A DNA stretch of 64,000 bases from Arma custos (lineage: Eukaryota; Arthropoda; Insecta; Hemiptera; Pentatomidae). Location of the stretch: contig CM073764.1 in the NCBI GenBank assembly GCA_037127475.1, forward strand, positions 54,429,292 to 54,493,291. The letters are read 5' to 3'. The notes below the pieces were generated by a model. That model was given only the letters and a program-made list of their open reading frames with translations. It made no database searches and was not told where the DNA came from. This document shows positions 22,501 through 33,331 of the stretch, one piece after another; position 1 is the stretch's first letter, and every line of letters begins with the position of its first letter. Made by a program: the position numbers and the translations under genes.

Positions 22501-22650
22501 AGGATTATGTCCAAAGAATAGGAGGAAAAAGAGGTAAAACCCTGGCTCAGATGAAGAGGAGTTGTCGGGACCGGGAGGAATGGCTCCATTGGATTGAGGC
22601 CCCTCTACGCTGAATGGTACAAAAGAGGAAGCGAAAGAAAGAGAAAGAAA
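19534..22650 (+). mobile_element. Nearly full-length endonuclease-RT LINE inserted in I-clade ORF1
   Basis: A 3,117-bp insertion flanked by the 12-bp duplication GAATTCAAATCC (19522-19533 and 22651-22662). It has a roughly 200-nt 5' leader with strong hairpin potential (19537-19640), one long ORF, and a short A/G-rich 3' tail. It is of the same broad endonuclease-RT LINE type as the broken copy at 6300-8715 but clearly a different family. It interrupts the host LINE ORF1, so it is the younger of the two. Confidence 0.92.
19734..22613 (+). pseudogene. LINE endonuclease-reverse transcriptase ORF with one late frameshift
   Basis: An 824-codon frame (to 22208) plus a continuation (22215-22613). 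The APE-type endonuclease has GIAEVKKKG, ILSGDLNGRIGW and GTDHLLLVAD. RT motifs are intact: IPIHKKGNTTECKNYRPISL, FLDLKAAFDSVPHQ, GVRQGDSLSPLLF and the catalytic LLYADDIVLLAD. The C-terminus has RQLKWFGHVCRMD and RPRGRPRI, usual for the clade. Two lesions: a 13-nt tandem duplication near 22197-22222 (TTACATGTTGAAG then TTACATGTTGAG) that causes the frameshift, and an apparent short loss after ATW at the N-terminus, where the endonuclease catalytic Asn (TWN) is expected. Confidence 0.88.
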
Positions 22651-23451
22651 GAATTCAAATCCTTATTTCTTGTAAAGATTTTGGAGGACAATTTCCTATA
22701 ATAGTGGCCCCCCACGAAACTTTGAACTATAGCAAAGGCTTTGTAAAAGTTTATGATTTCCAATATTTGGAGATCGATGAAATAAAAAAGCACTAAACGA
22801 TATAATTCACAATATCACAAGAATTAAAATTTAAAAAAATGGCACCGAAATAGCTACACATAACTACATTGTTACATTCCCATCACCTATAGCCCCCAAA
22901 ACAATCAAAGTAGGTTACCAGAATATACCTGTCCAGCCTTACATCCCTAATCCTCTTCGCTGTTTCAAATGTTTGGGCTTTAACCACATAGCCATTAAAT
23001 TTAATAAGGCGCCTGTTTGCATACAATGCGGAAAGGCCAGACACAACGAAGGGAATAAATGCGAAGAGGCACCTAACTGTATTAATTGTTCTGGTCCACA
23101 TAACGCCCTTGATCGCTCATGCCCGATTTTCCAAATGCATAAGGAGATTAATTCTATTCAAATAAATAATAAAATATCCCTAAATGACGCAGGAAAATAT
23201 ATAAAGAGAGATTCCCGAACTCCCAAAACAAATTGTTTGCCTATATAGTTAAAGGAAAAACACAAAAAGCAGAACGAAGGAAATCGGCATTCAAGTCGAT
23301 GTTCCCTTCTTGTTTGGAGAAATTAAAAAAGAAAACATTAATATCGAACATAAAAAAATTAATTGTTCAATTAAAAGAACAGCAAAAACTGATAAAAATA
23401 ATGCATGTCCCGAGCCTACCCGAGGTCGCACGAGGAGCTGCTCGGCGACAG
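22651..23451 (+). pseudogene. I-clade LINE ORF1, middle part with zinc knuckles
   Basis: This continues ORF1 after the LINE insertion: GGQFPIIVAPHETLNYSKGF (22680-22750), then after a frame break VGYQNIPVQPYIPNPLRC and three CCHC-type knuckles (CFKCLGFNHIAIKF with the last Cys lost, CIQCGKARHNEGNKC, CINCSGPHNALDRSC; 22960-23120). It is stopped at 22794 and interrupted at 23452-23459 by the 8-bp target duplication of the palindromic DNA element. ORF1 would act as the nucleic-acid chaperone of the RNP. Confidence 0.82.
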
Positions 23452-23545
23452 CCCCACTCCACTAGAGTCTAGGGAGTAAATAACAAGGAGGAGTTCGGCT
23501 GAGATCGGCTCCCTTCGGATTCTCGAACCCATATCCGCCAACTAT

Positions 23546-23867
23546 AGTCGGGACGACAAGAGAAGGTGCACGGGGAGTGGGGAGGCCTGAAGCTGTTCCT
23601 TCCCCCCTCCCCTAACCTGACTCCGCCTGGAGCCGAAAATTGTACTACAGCTCTTACTCGATTTCATTCTTTATAGACCAGCAGCCAGGGCCCAAAGTAA
23701 TGTATCATTTTAAGACAATTTGTATTACGAAACATTGAAAATATCCACAATAGTCACTGGATAGCTGGCCCGAGAGGGGTGGAGGGGAAGTGGGACTAGG
23801 GTGGGGGAAAGAGGGCGGAGCTCGTGGAGGGGGATGCTCCGTGCACCTTCTCTTATCGTCCCGACTT
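23546..23867. mobile_element. MITE with 28-bp terminal inverted repeats
   Basis: Inverted ends at 23546-23573 and 23839-23866 (start AGTCGGGACGA, end GGTGCACGG) differ at one position. The body is C-rich on one side and G-rich on the other. The opposite arm of the surrounding palindrome (near 27505-27512) lacks it and so shows the empty site. This suggests insertion at TA. Confidence 0.75.
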
Positions 23868-24179
23868 TAGTATCAAGTGTCTTTCCGTTTCCTATCTTTT
23901 AATTAATAAAAATTTTAAGATTTCAATATGTGTTTTCCTAATTCATAAAAAAACACATAAAAATGGTTATTGTTCACCAGGAATTCTATGACATATTTTG
24001 ATAACAAATCCGTAATTTTTATTGACAAAATATCATTATAAGTGGTTGTTTAATTATTTAATAATCACATTATTTTTCTTTTATTAGAACTAATAAATAA
24101 TAAATGTAATAATGTAAAGGAGATAGTTGGGGGGTGCAGTCAATAAGTACACAGAATAAGTGATGAACTTATATTATGT

Positions 24180-24218
24180 GCCGACGTTTCGACCTACAGT
24201 GTAGGTCATCTTCAGGGC
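24180..24218 (-). ncRNA. Hammerhead ribozyme motif 1
   Basis: On the minus strand: helix I GCC/GGC, core CTGAAGA, helix II GACCTAC/GTAGGTC with loop ACT, core GAAA, palindromic ACGT and a predicted cleavage after GTC. One extra U sits between CTGAAGA and helix II. It is sense relative to the ACK pre-mRNA. Helix II carries an A-U pair where the other subfamily has G-C. Confidence 0.8.
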
Positions 24219-26092
24219 TAACAGAGAAACAAACAGAACAAAAAAAATATAAAAAAAGTACAGTAACAATAATATGGTGACAAGTAATGTAGAAAAATAA
24301 AATAGTGGCAGATATGAAGATAGAAAAAGAGCCAGATTATAATAAAATAAAGATATAGACAGATTTAAAAAATTAATGATAATGAAAAAATTAAAATAAT
24401 GAAAGTAATGAATTAAAAAAGTGACAGATATAATAAAATTAAGATAAAGCCAAATATAACAAAATTATTGAAATAGTGACAGATGTAATTATTGAAATAG
24501 TGACAGACAATGTGTCAGATAATGTGATAATGTGTGTGTGTAATAAATAGTGAAAATAATGAATTAAAATAGTGACAGATATAATAAAATTAAGATAGAG
24601 CCAAATATAACAAAATTATTGAAATAGTGACAGATATAATTATAGAAATAGTGACAGATATAATGAAATTAAGATAGACAGATATGACAAATTATTGAAT
24701 AATGAGAACCAAATGAAAATAATGACAGATATAATAAAGTAAGACAGATTTAATAAAATAAAGAAAATGAGCAGAGATGATAAATTACATATACATAAAG
24801 GTTGAGAGATGATAAATTACATATACATAAAGGTTGGAATATGAAGAATAAAGAAAAACTAGTAAAATAAAGGTATAAAATGTATGAAAAACGGACTTGA
24901 TAATGTTACATGTTACAGAAAAGTATGGAACTATATGTACAATAACAGATGTGAATAATAGAAATACTATTGTACAGTAACTACAGTGTACAATGACAGT
25001 TTTGAAAAAAAGTGGATAGGATTAATGAATTTGAAAAGTTAAAATAAGTGAAAACTCTTGTACAATAACAATAGTGTACAATGTCTGTTTGAAAAAAAGT
25101 AGATAGGATAAATGAATTTGAAAGATTAAAATTGGTGCTTAAAAATATGAACTCTTGATTACCAACAATTTTTTTTCAAACAGACATTGTACATTATTGT
25201 TATTGTACAAGAGTTTTCACTTATTTTAACTTTTCAAATTCATTAATCCTATCCACTTTTTTTCAAATCTGTCATTGTACACTGCAGTTACTGTACAATA
25301 GTATTTCTATTATTCACATCTGTTATTGTACATATAGTTCCATACTTTTCTGTAACATGTAACATCATCAAGTCCGTTTTTCATACATTTTATACCTTTA
25401 TTTTACTAGTTTTTCTTTATTCTTCATATTCCAACCTTTATGTATATGTAATTTATCATCTCTGAACCTTTATGTATATGTAATTTATCATCTCTGAACC
25501 TTTATGTATATGTAATTTATCATCTCTGCTCATTTTCTTTATTTTATTAAATCTGTCTTACTTTATTATATCTGTCATTATTTTCATTTGGTTCTCATTA
25601 TTCAATAATTTGTCATATCTGTCTTTATCTTAATTTCATTATATCTGTCACTATTTCTATAATTATATCTGTCACTATTTCAATAATTTTGTTATATTTG
25701 GCTCTATCTTAATTTTATTATATCTGTCACTATTTTAATTCATTATTTTCACTATTCATTACACACGCACATTATCACATTATCTGTCACTATTTCAATA
25801 ATTACATCTGCCACTATTTCAATAATTTTGTTATATTTGGCTTTATCTTAATTTTATTATATCTGTCACTTTTTTAATTCATTACTTTCACTATTTTAAT
25901 TTTTTCATTATCATTAATTTTTTAAATCTGTCTATATCTTTATTTTATTATAATCTGGCTCTTTTTCTATCTTATTGGCTAATCTTCATATCTTCATATC
26001 TGCCACTATTTTATTTTTTTACATTACTTGTCACCATATTATTGTTACTGTACTTTTTTTATATTTTTTTTGTTCTGTTTGTTTCTCTGTTA

Positions 26093-26131
26093 GCCCTGAA
26101 GATGACCTACACTGTAGGTCGAAACGTCGGC
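26093..26131 (+). ncRNA. Hammerhead ribozyme motif 2
   Basis: Plus-strand copy, identical over its 39 nt to motif 1, at the other end of the same foldback repeat. Helix II GACCTAC/GTAGGTC, loop ACT. Confidence 0.8.
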
Positions 26132-26665
26132 ACATAATATAAGTTCATCACTTATTCTGTGTACTTATTGACTGCACCCCCCAACTATCTCCTTTACATT
26201 AGATCATCCAGTCAACTATTTTCATCTCATACATGCATTATCAATAAATGTAATAGTTAATACTTTGGTTTTGTATAATAGTGATTTATCCGGAAATAGG
26301 TGCTGCAGAAGCTCCTGAATCACGCTTTTTTGTTATTTTAGCCAATAACGCTAATTACTTCATCGTTGTCTCGCCAAGCGGCCCTTGCGCATCTAGCTTA
26401 CAGCAATTAACTTTATTATTTCTCACTGTGTCCAATCTTTAATATTTTTCTTATGTTATTTCTGTTATTTTATTAATATATTTTGAAAACTATGATAATG
26501 TAATTTGCCAAGTATGTTATCAAAATATGTCATAGAATTCCTGGTGAATAATAACCATTTTTATGTGTTTCTTTAATGAATTAGGAAAACACATATTGAA
26601 ATCTTAAAATTTTTATTAATTGTTTTTGTAATTTCCGAATGTATGTACTGTGGGGGGGTTTAAAA

Positions 26666-27353
26666 GGTACTAGTACATTTAAGGGCCTGCTGGCATCAGA
26701 GCGCTCTGGTGTCACTTTTCTTAACCATCTCCTAATGTTATAGTAACCTTTCTTTGTTTTGTTATTGTTTATGTCAAGTTCAACGTGAATCTGTTTTTTA
26801 TTATTTCCTTAAAATATGAGTTGGAATTTGAAGAAGATTTTTCGCAAGGTGTACGATGAAGAAACAGCTGTTAGGTTTCTTCAGGAGCGGAATGTCATTC
26901 CCCAGAAAATGCGTTGTGTTAATGGACATTATATGAAACTGCAAGGGGGGAATAAAATTAGATGGAGATGATTTTTGATGCAATTGATGCATTTTTGAAG
27001 ATATTGCTCTTTGTAATGAGCATTGTTTGTAATAAATTTTTCATTGTTTATCAGAACATAATATTTTAGATATTTATATTTTATTCATTAAATAACAATT
27101 TTTAACTAAAATATGATCATTTTTTAGTTAAAAATTGTTATTTAATGAATACTCCTTGTAATAAATGTTTTATTATTTATAGTTTAATTTTGTCTACATG
27201 TTCCTCATTTATTTCATTTCCTATAATCTGTTGTATCATAATGAAAGGCAATGCCTATTTCAAATTGATACATAACCTGACAAGGTCCAAATAGTTGAGG
27301 TAAGTGACACCTGAGTGCGCTTATGCCAGCAGGCCCTTAAACGTACTAGTACC
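26666..27353 (+). mobile_element. Merlin (ISXO2-type) element, internally deleted
   Basis: A 688-bp element with inverted ends GGTACTAGTAC... (about 38 bp, 26666-26703 and 27316-27353) and a perfect 8-bp target duplication GTTTAAAA (26658-26665 and 27354-27361). Inside, a plus-strand reading from ATG 26816 gives EETAVRFLQERNVIPQ, then KMRCVNGHYMKLQGG and KIRWR before TGA (26968-26970). This matches the N-terminal zinc-ribbon of Merlin/ISXO2 transposases. The catalytic domain is gone. Confidence 0.8.
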
Positions 27354-27592
27354 GTTTAAAATATATTAATATATTTTAACAACTATGATAATGTAATTTG
27401 CCAAGTATGTACAATGTGGGGGCACATGCCCCCGTGCCCCCCCTAAATCCGCCCTTGATAGTAAACAGAAGGTATTAAAAGATAGAAAACGGAAAGACAG
27501 TTGTTACTAGTTGGCGGATAGGGGTTCGGGAATCCGAAGGGAGCCGATCTCAGCCGAACTCCTCCTTGTTATTTGCTCCCTAGACTCTAGTG

Positions 27593-27816
27593 CCCCACTC
27601 ACCCGACCTGTCGCCCCCCCTCCACCCTCCTCCATGGCATGCGAGCCTCACGGAGCTCTGTAGGAGAGAGTGTAGCAATCACTGACGCTAATCCTACACC
27701 CTCTTCAGGCAGCACGATGATGCCTATGTCTGAAGACGATACAGGCCCACTTATTGACGAAGAAGGCTACACTAAAGTGAAAGGAAATAGAAAACCGGCA
27801 AAGAAAAAAAAATAAT
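27593..27816 (+). pseudogene. I-clade LINE ORF1, C-terminal part
   Basis: After the palindromic DNA element the frame resumes and ends SEDDTGPLIDEEGYTKVKGN, a lysine-rich end and a TAA at 27814-27816. Acidic-then-basic ORF1 tails of this form are usual for I/Jockey-type LINEs. This gives the right border of the nested insertion. Confidence 0.65.
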
Positions 27817-27844
27817 AAACTTCAATATGAATAACAACCATTAA

Positions 27845-28443
27845 ATGCTTAGAGACCATCTTTTTGATTTCCATATAACAGCAATGACTCACTTCCTGAA
27901 CTGTAATGAGAAATTTCAGCGGTCATACTTACATGACCCTATAAATGCTGATTTTTTATTTACCTTCAGTACGACTAAGCATAATTACAATAACTTATCA
28001 AAAACTCGATCTTTAATTTATTTTACCATTTTTAATTTCATGAGATTTCTTATTTATCAAGCTTTCTCGATTGCTGAATTTGAGAACCCTTATATTCATA
28101 TTTTTTCAATTTGGGTCAGATACTTATTCTTATTTGACAATGTATATACACTTTTATTTATATATATTTATGTCTGTATTATCTATATATTATTGATTGT
28201 ACATAATATGAATGTATACATGCTTTTATGTGGTATTCGTTCAATTTATAAATATTTATGTCTGTACTATTTATATATTATTTACTCTAGAATTAATGTA
28301 TATAAACTTCTTTCTGAATTTCGTCTAATTTATATATACTTACTAGCTATTGTTAAATATTTGAAAGTCATCTGTTCTGAACTATCATTTATTATATATC
28401 CACTCTCTAGCACTCAGCTGGCCTTTTTATTCAATACATTATT
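27845..28443 (+). other. Long AT-rich spacer between I-clade ORF1 and ORF2
   Basis: About 600 bp that stays open as a 220-codon frame reading almost only Leu, Ile, Tyr and Phe, with an approximately twofold internal repeat around ATATTTATGTCTGTA (near 28165 and 28255). I regard it as a spacer or small insertion, not a demonstrated gene. Confidence 0.4.
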
Positions 28444-28932
28444 ATGTCCATTATTTCTTGGAATTGCAATGGTGTTGCAACCCAATTTGAAGAACTTAAA
28501 CTATTAGTCACAGATAAAAACCCAGCTGTAGTTTGCCTGCAGGAGACTCACCTAAAACCCTGTAAAAGCTTTTCCCTGAAAAATTATAAAATTTATAGAA
28601 ATGACAAAGTCTCAAACAATAGAGGCAACGGTGGCGTCCTCACTGCTGTCCTGAAAGATTATCATTCAGAACCTGTCGACAGCAATTGCGAACTTCAGGC
28701 AGTAATCACCAAAGTTAATCTTACATTCTCAATTACAATCTGTAATATATATCTACCCCCAACTGAAACTATCGACGAACCTGCTGTCATTCGACTGATT
28801 AACTCTTTGCAGTCGCCTTATATAATAACAGGTGATTTCAACGGCTCCCACCAAACCTGTCACTTTCACCATCCAATACCAGAGGCAATATTATTAGAAG
28901 AATTATTGACACCTGTGACTCAGTACTGTTAA
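28444..28932 (+). pseudogene. I-clade LINE ORF2: APE endonuclease
   Basis: The frame reads ISWNCNGVATQFEEL, PAVVCLQETHL, RGNGGVLTAV and YIITGDFNG, the catalytic Asn, Glu and Asp-Asn signatures of APE endonucleases. A frameshift near 28860-28930 separates it from the rest (YGSDHFPTIL at 29049-29080, with the catalytic Asp-His pair). Confidence 0.85.
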
Positions 28933-29018
28933 ACTCTGGTAAAATAACCTACCTCAGCCCTGCTTACGGCAGCGTTTCTGCAATAGATCTTGCTATAGGC
29001 TCAGCAAACCTAACCACT

Positions 29019-30899
29019 ATGTATTCATGGGACACAATTAATAACCAATACGGCAGTGATCACTTTCCAACTATCCTACAGCCCACTCGAACACTACCAC
29101 CGATAAGGAAAAACCCTAAGTGTATTACTGAAAAAGCTGACTGGGAATCCTTCTCTAGTAAACTTACTCATTCAAATCATAACTTGCCGATTGATAACCC
29201 TAATCTGATTCGTGCATTCACTCATCATGTAAAAGCAGTTGCCGAACAGACCATTCCCAAAACAAACGGGGAACCAAAGAAAAACTACACCCCGTGGTTC
29301 GATGCTGAATGCCACCAAATAGTAAAAGAAAAGAATGCAGCACTGAGAGCTTTTCAAAGAAATCCTACCTCCGAAAACCTGATTGTGTATAAAAAAAAGA
29401 AAGCCTGGACACGAAGAATTATAAAACAGAAGAAAAAGAACTCATGGATAGCATATGTAGAGTCCATTAATATCAATACGCCTATAAAGAATGTTTGGCA
29501 AAAGGTACACAGCATATCAGGCTCAAAATATATGGATATCCCCGTACTAAAACATCAAGACCGCATAGTAACCGATCCACAACAGCTTTCTGAAATATTT
29601 GCAAACCACTTTTCCGACATATCAGGTTCTATTCCAGACTCCTTGGAAGAAATGAAATTCAACACTATCAACTTTTCAATAGATCCGCCGACTGAAAACC
29701 AATTACAAATGAACTACAATAGCCATCTAACATTCCTTGAACTAAACTCTGCAATAGAAGATCTAAAAAATTCATCCCCTGGATATGACGAGGTTCACAA
29801 TAGCATGATTAAAAATTTCCCACACGAAATTAAAATGCTTCTCCTACATATTTTTAACAAAGTATGGGACACAAGCGAAATACCTGATGAATGGCTGGAA
29901 GCAATTGTGATACCAATACCCAAACCTGGAAATGACAAACTTCAAATTAATAACGACAGGCCAATATCTTTCACAAGTTGCCTTTGCAAATTGCTAAAAA
30001 AAATTGTAAATAAACGTCTACTTTCGATTCTGGAAAAGCAAAAACTCTTAACGCCAGTCCAATGCGGTTTCAGAAAAGGCAGATCCACCATTGACCATCT
30101 CATTTCTTTGGAAGCTGATGTTCTCATGGAAAAAAAAGAATCAGTAGGCATATTCTTCGATTTTGAAAAAGCGTACGACACTATAAGAAGGAGCAAGGTA
30201 CTTGAACAGCTATTTGAATGGGGTTTACGTGGACAACTGCCGAACTTCATTAAGTCGTTCCTCTCAAAACGATATATCAGAGTCCGAATTTGTAGCACAC
30301 TTTCTAGCAGAAAGAGCATATTTAATGGTATCCCACAAGGTAGCGTTCTGAGCTGCGTACTGTTTTCCATAGCCATCAATTCCCTTGATTCTGAAATCCC
30401 TCCAACAATTAAAAGGTCTTTATTTGTCGATGACCTACAGATCTTCTTAAGATTCAGCGATCTACAATGGGCTACCAGACTTCTTCAAAACACGCTCAAC
30501 AAACTAAATTCATGGGCCAAATCAAACAACTTAAAATTTTCATTGAGAAAAACCAAGTCTATCTTGTTCACCAGGAAAAGGTACCCTAGCACACCCCCTA
30601 ATCTTACCCTCGAAGGTACATGCATAAACTTCGTAAACGAAACCAAATTCCTAGGACTAATAGTCGATAGAAAACTTACCTGGATCAGTCATATCAAAAG
30701 CATTAAAGAGGAATGCATGAAGAGACTAAATCTCATGAAGGTCCTGTCCAAAACTTCCTGGGGTGCAGACAGACACTCGCTTCTCATCATTTACAAGAGT
30801 CTAATACAGTCCAAAATAGATTACGGTTCCATAGTCTATTCCTCGGCTAAAACCAACCATCTTTTATCTTTGGATACCATACACCATACAGGAATCTGA
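29019..30899 (+). pseudogene. I-clade LINE ORF2: reverse transcriptase
   Basis: A 626-codon frame. It begins with the last endonuclease motif (YGSDHFP), then a linker (PWFDAECHQIVKEKNAALRA), then RT: SSPGYDEVHNSMIKN, IPIPKPGND, QCGFRKGRSTIDHL, FFDFEKAYDTIRR, GIPQGSVLSCVLF and the catalytic box FVDDLQIFL (F instead of the usual Y). The thumb region FLGLIVDRKLTWISHIK is present. The frame stops at 30899 just before the RNase H linker. Apart from the frame breaks at both ends the RT looks intact. Confidence 0.9.
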
Positions 30900-31136
30900 T
30901 TAGCAACGGGTGCATTTCGAATTAGTCCCATCACAAGCATTTGTGCTGAAGCTGGGATCGCTCCCCTTTTTATCCGACGACAACTACTAATAAGCTCTTA
31001 CCTATCCAAAATTATATATCAGCCCTCGAACCCTGCTTATGATCACATTTTTTCACCAAAAGATTTACGGCTTTACCAACAAAAACCAAGACAACCTGCT
31101 CCTCTGGCCATCCGTCAAAGAAATTGTATTCTCTCT

Positions 31137-32081
31137 TTGCCGAAAATCAGCGTCGACGAAGATAATGTTAACTTCGGTGAACCACCTTGGAATAAAAAGA
31201 TACCTCAGATTGACCTCAGACTTACGAAACTTAATAAAGGAGATTCGAAAGAAGTTAAAAGGAGAAAAGCCTATGAAATAATCCATACATATCGCAATAA
31301 ACAAATATTTTTCACCGACGGTTCCAAACAAGGAGATAATGTTGGATTATCAGTCGTCCTCAACAACACTGTCATCCAGCAAAGACTTACTTCCATAGCA
31401 TCCATTTTCACTGCAGAAATGCAAGCACTTCGTACAGCCTTATACTATGCAATTTCCTTGTATCAAAAAGACTTTTTGATATGTACAGATTCACTTTCAT
31501 CATTAAAGAAAATGATTAAATGTGATAAACAGGGACCATTACTTCAAAAATTTTTACAATACATAAGCATGCTTGGCAAAACAATAGTGTTTCTGTGAAT
31601 CCCTTCACATACAGGAATCCTGGGAAATGAGAAGGCAGACAAGGCTGCTAAAGAAGCTGCCCTAATGAATACAACTCTTGAAAATATACTAGAGACGGAA
31701 GACATCAAGACATGGCTGAGGCGGAAAACTAACTTAGAGTGGGAAAACATGTGGAAATCCGAGTCGACTAGAAATAAGCTGCGAGCCATTAAGGACACTA
31801 CCAAAAAATGGAACAGCTCTGAACGTGGAAACAGAAGAGAAGAAGTGGTGCTAACCCGAATGAGAATAGGGCATACGAACTTAACCCACGTTTACCTCAT
31901 TAACAGGGAACCACCGCCGAAGTGCCCTACCTGTGATATTCAACTCACAGCACATCATAGAAGAATGCTCTTCCTCCCTAATTTATTTCAATTCCAAAGA
32001 GCTGCCAAGGCGACTGATTCAATCTCTTGGAAACAACCCCTCAAACGCAGAGAAACTTATTGCAATTTTAAAAGAAACTGA
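31137..32081 (+). pseudogene. I-clade LINE ORF2: RNase H and C-terminal region
   Basis: IFFTDGSKQGDNVGLSVV, then FTAEMQALRTALYYA and ICTDSLSSLKK give the RNase H Asp, Glu and Asp. After a stop at 31596-31598 and a frame change, GNEKADKAAKEAAL supplies the last RNase H motif. The C-terminal end has RIGHTNLTHVYLINREPPPK with CPTCDI. Two frame breaks make it non-functional. Confidence 0.85.
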
Positions 32082-32734
32082 TCTCATGACATTTAATGCA
32101 TAATCTACAGTCCTAGAATTAGATTATGTCCAATCAAGAAATCCTATTAAAACCGATTTATTCTAGTGAGTAGAATTAATGTACATAATATTGTTAGTTA
32201 CCAAAATTGTCTACAAATATATATGCGTTTGAAAGGTTTTGTGTGTGTGTGTTTGACTTAGAAACATATTTATTTAAAACATCTGACTATATATAGTTAT
32301 AATTAGTTAATTATAAGACATCTGATCTAATCTATTGACTGTGTATGTAATGTCGGAGAACACTGAAAACATTGTATAACTCCTCATAATAAATGCAAGA
32401 AAAAAAAGAAATAATAAAATAAATAAAAGATAGAAAAAAAAGAAGAAAAAATGGAGGGATAAAAAAAATGCAGTTCTCCAATACAAAGATTATTCCCTAT
32501 TATTATTATATAGTATTCTATATACATTACTGTACAAGTAATAATAAGTATCATTCCGCACAGTTATCAATTCAAAAGTAAGGGCGTAATAACCCCGCTG
32601 TTGATCGCCCCACAACCTGGATGCAAAATTACAAATGATTTCAGAGGCTAAGATGAAAAAACATTCAAATTGACTTTTTTAATGATATAATTCATATTTT
32701 TGCCAATAATAGTTAAGGTTCTTCCTGAATTAAG

Positions 32735-32815
32735 TTAATGGGGTAGGATGGCTCAGTGAGTATGGTACATTCCCACATTCCAGCCCTAGGTTCAAGTCTG
32801 GCAGATGATTGCTTA
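32735..32815 (+). repeat. tRNA-derived SINE head
   Basis: Contains an A-box-like TGGCTCAGTGAG (about 32749) and a B-box-like GGTTCAAGTCT about 40 nt later (about 32790), the spacing of an internal RNA polymerase III promoter. No cloverleaf acceptor stem is formed, so it is a SINE or tRNA fossil, not a tRNA gene. Confidence 0.6.
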
Positions 32816-33331
32816 TTTTATCAGTCGCGGATTTACTTCTAAATCCTCTAAATGCTCACCAAGCTTCTACTAAGTGTGTTTCCTTAATTATAAGGAAAAA
32901 CCTAATTAACAACCGTGATTTAGGCCAAATCTAATGGGTTGTGAACACTTATCCTAACTAATTGATCATAACTGTCCTCCATACTACTGACATGATACAA
33001 TTGACATTACAAATAGAAACATTTTGATGGTTCCATCTCCATACTAAAATTCTGCTCTGGTTGCTTGCTTTCCAACCAATTTACTTTCATCGATTTATTA
33101 ATTTCAAATGAAAAGATGACTCAGCTCTGCTCTCCTCTTTTTCAAAATCCATTGTCACTCGATGGCCAAAAAGGGATATATACTACAGTATCTTTAACAG
33201 TGAGTACAACAAGCTCACATTTCAATACTTGTCTGAGATTCATCTCTTACAATCATCAGGGACAGCTTTGTAAATGAATGTGAAATATATTGAATGATTC
33301 TATTGAAAAAAATAATTTGTTTCAATGTACT

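Larger units (their letters stand above)
24110..26201. mobile_element. Foldback Penelope-type repeat with about 1-kb arms
   Basis: Two nearly identical inverted arms (about 24110-25096 and 25167-26201) around a short centre. Each outer end has AGGAGATAGTTGGG, then the hammerhead motif (24180-24218 minus, 26093-26131 plus), a short purine-rich segment and an AT-rich body full of the repeated words TCTGTCACTAT and AATTTTATTATA. The outer ends resemble those of the Penelope-like element at 43703-48895. No coding region is present, so it is a non-autonomous derivative. Confidence 0.8.
23460..27592. mobile_element. Palindromic DNA element with 8-bp TSD, carrying three nested insertions
   Basis: Inverted ends start CACTAGAGTCTAGGGAG (23460 onward; inverted, ending 27592), match over roughly 85 bp, and are flanked by the perfect 8-bp duplication CCCCACTC (23452-23459 and 27593-27600). 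Inverted similarity continues inward (23868-24010 against 26510-26625 and 27474-27510), so the whole element is a foldback structure. It holds a MITE (23546-23867), a Penelope-type foldback (24110-26201) and a Merlin element (26666-27353). An 8-bp duplication fits hAT-, P- or Merlin-like transposition; no transposase remains to decide. Confidence 0.82.
28444..32400 (+). mobile_element. I-clade LINE ORF2 region and 3' end
   Basis: ORF2 order endonuclease - RT - RNase H - CCHC-like end, which with an RNase H domain points to the I clade. The 3' end is an A-rich run near 32395-32440. Together with 19255-19533, 22663-23451 and 27593-27816 it makes one element opened up to about 13 kb by nested insertions. 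Confidence 0.85.
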
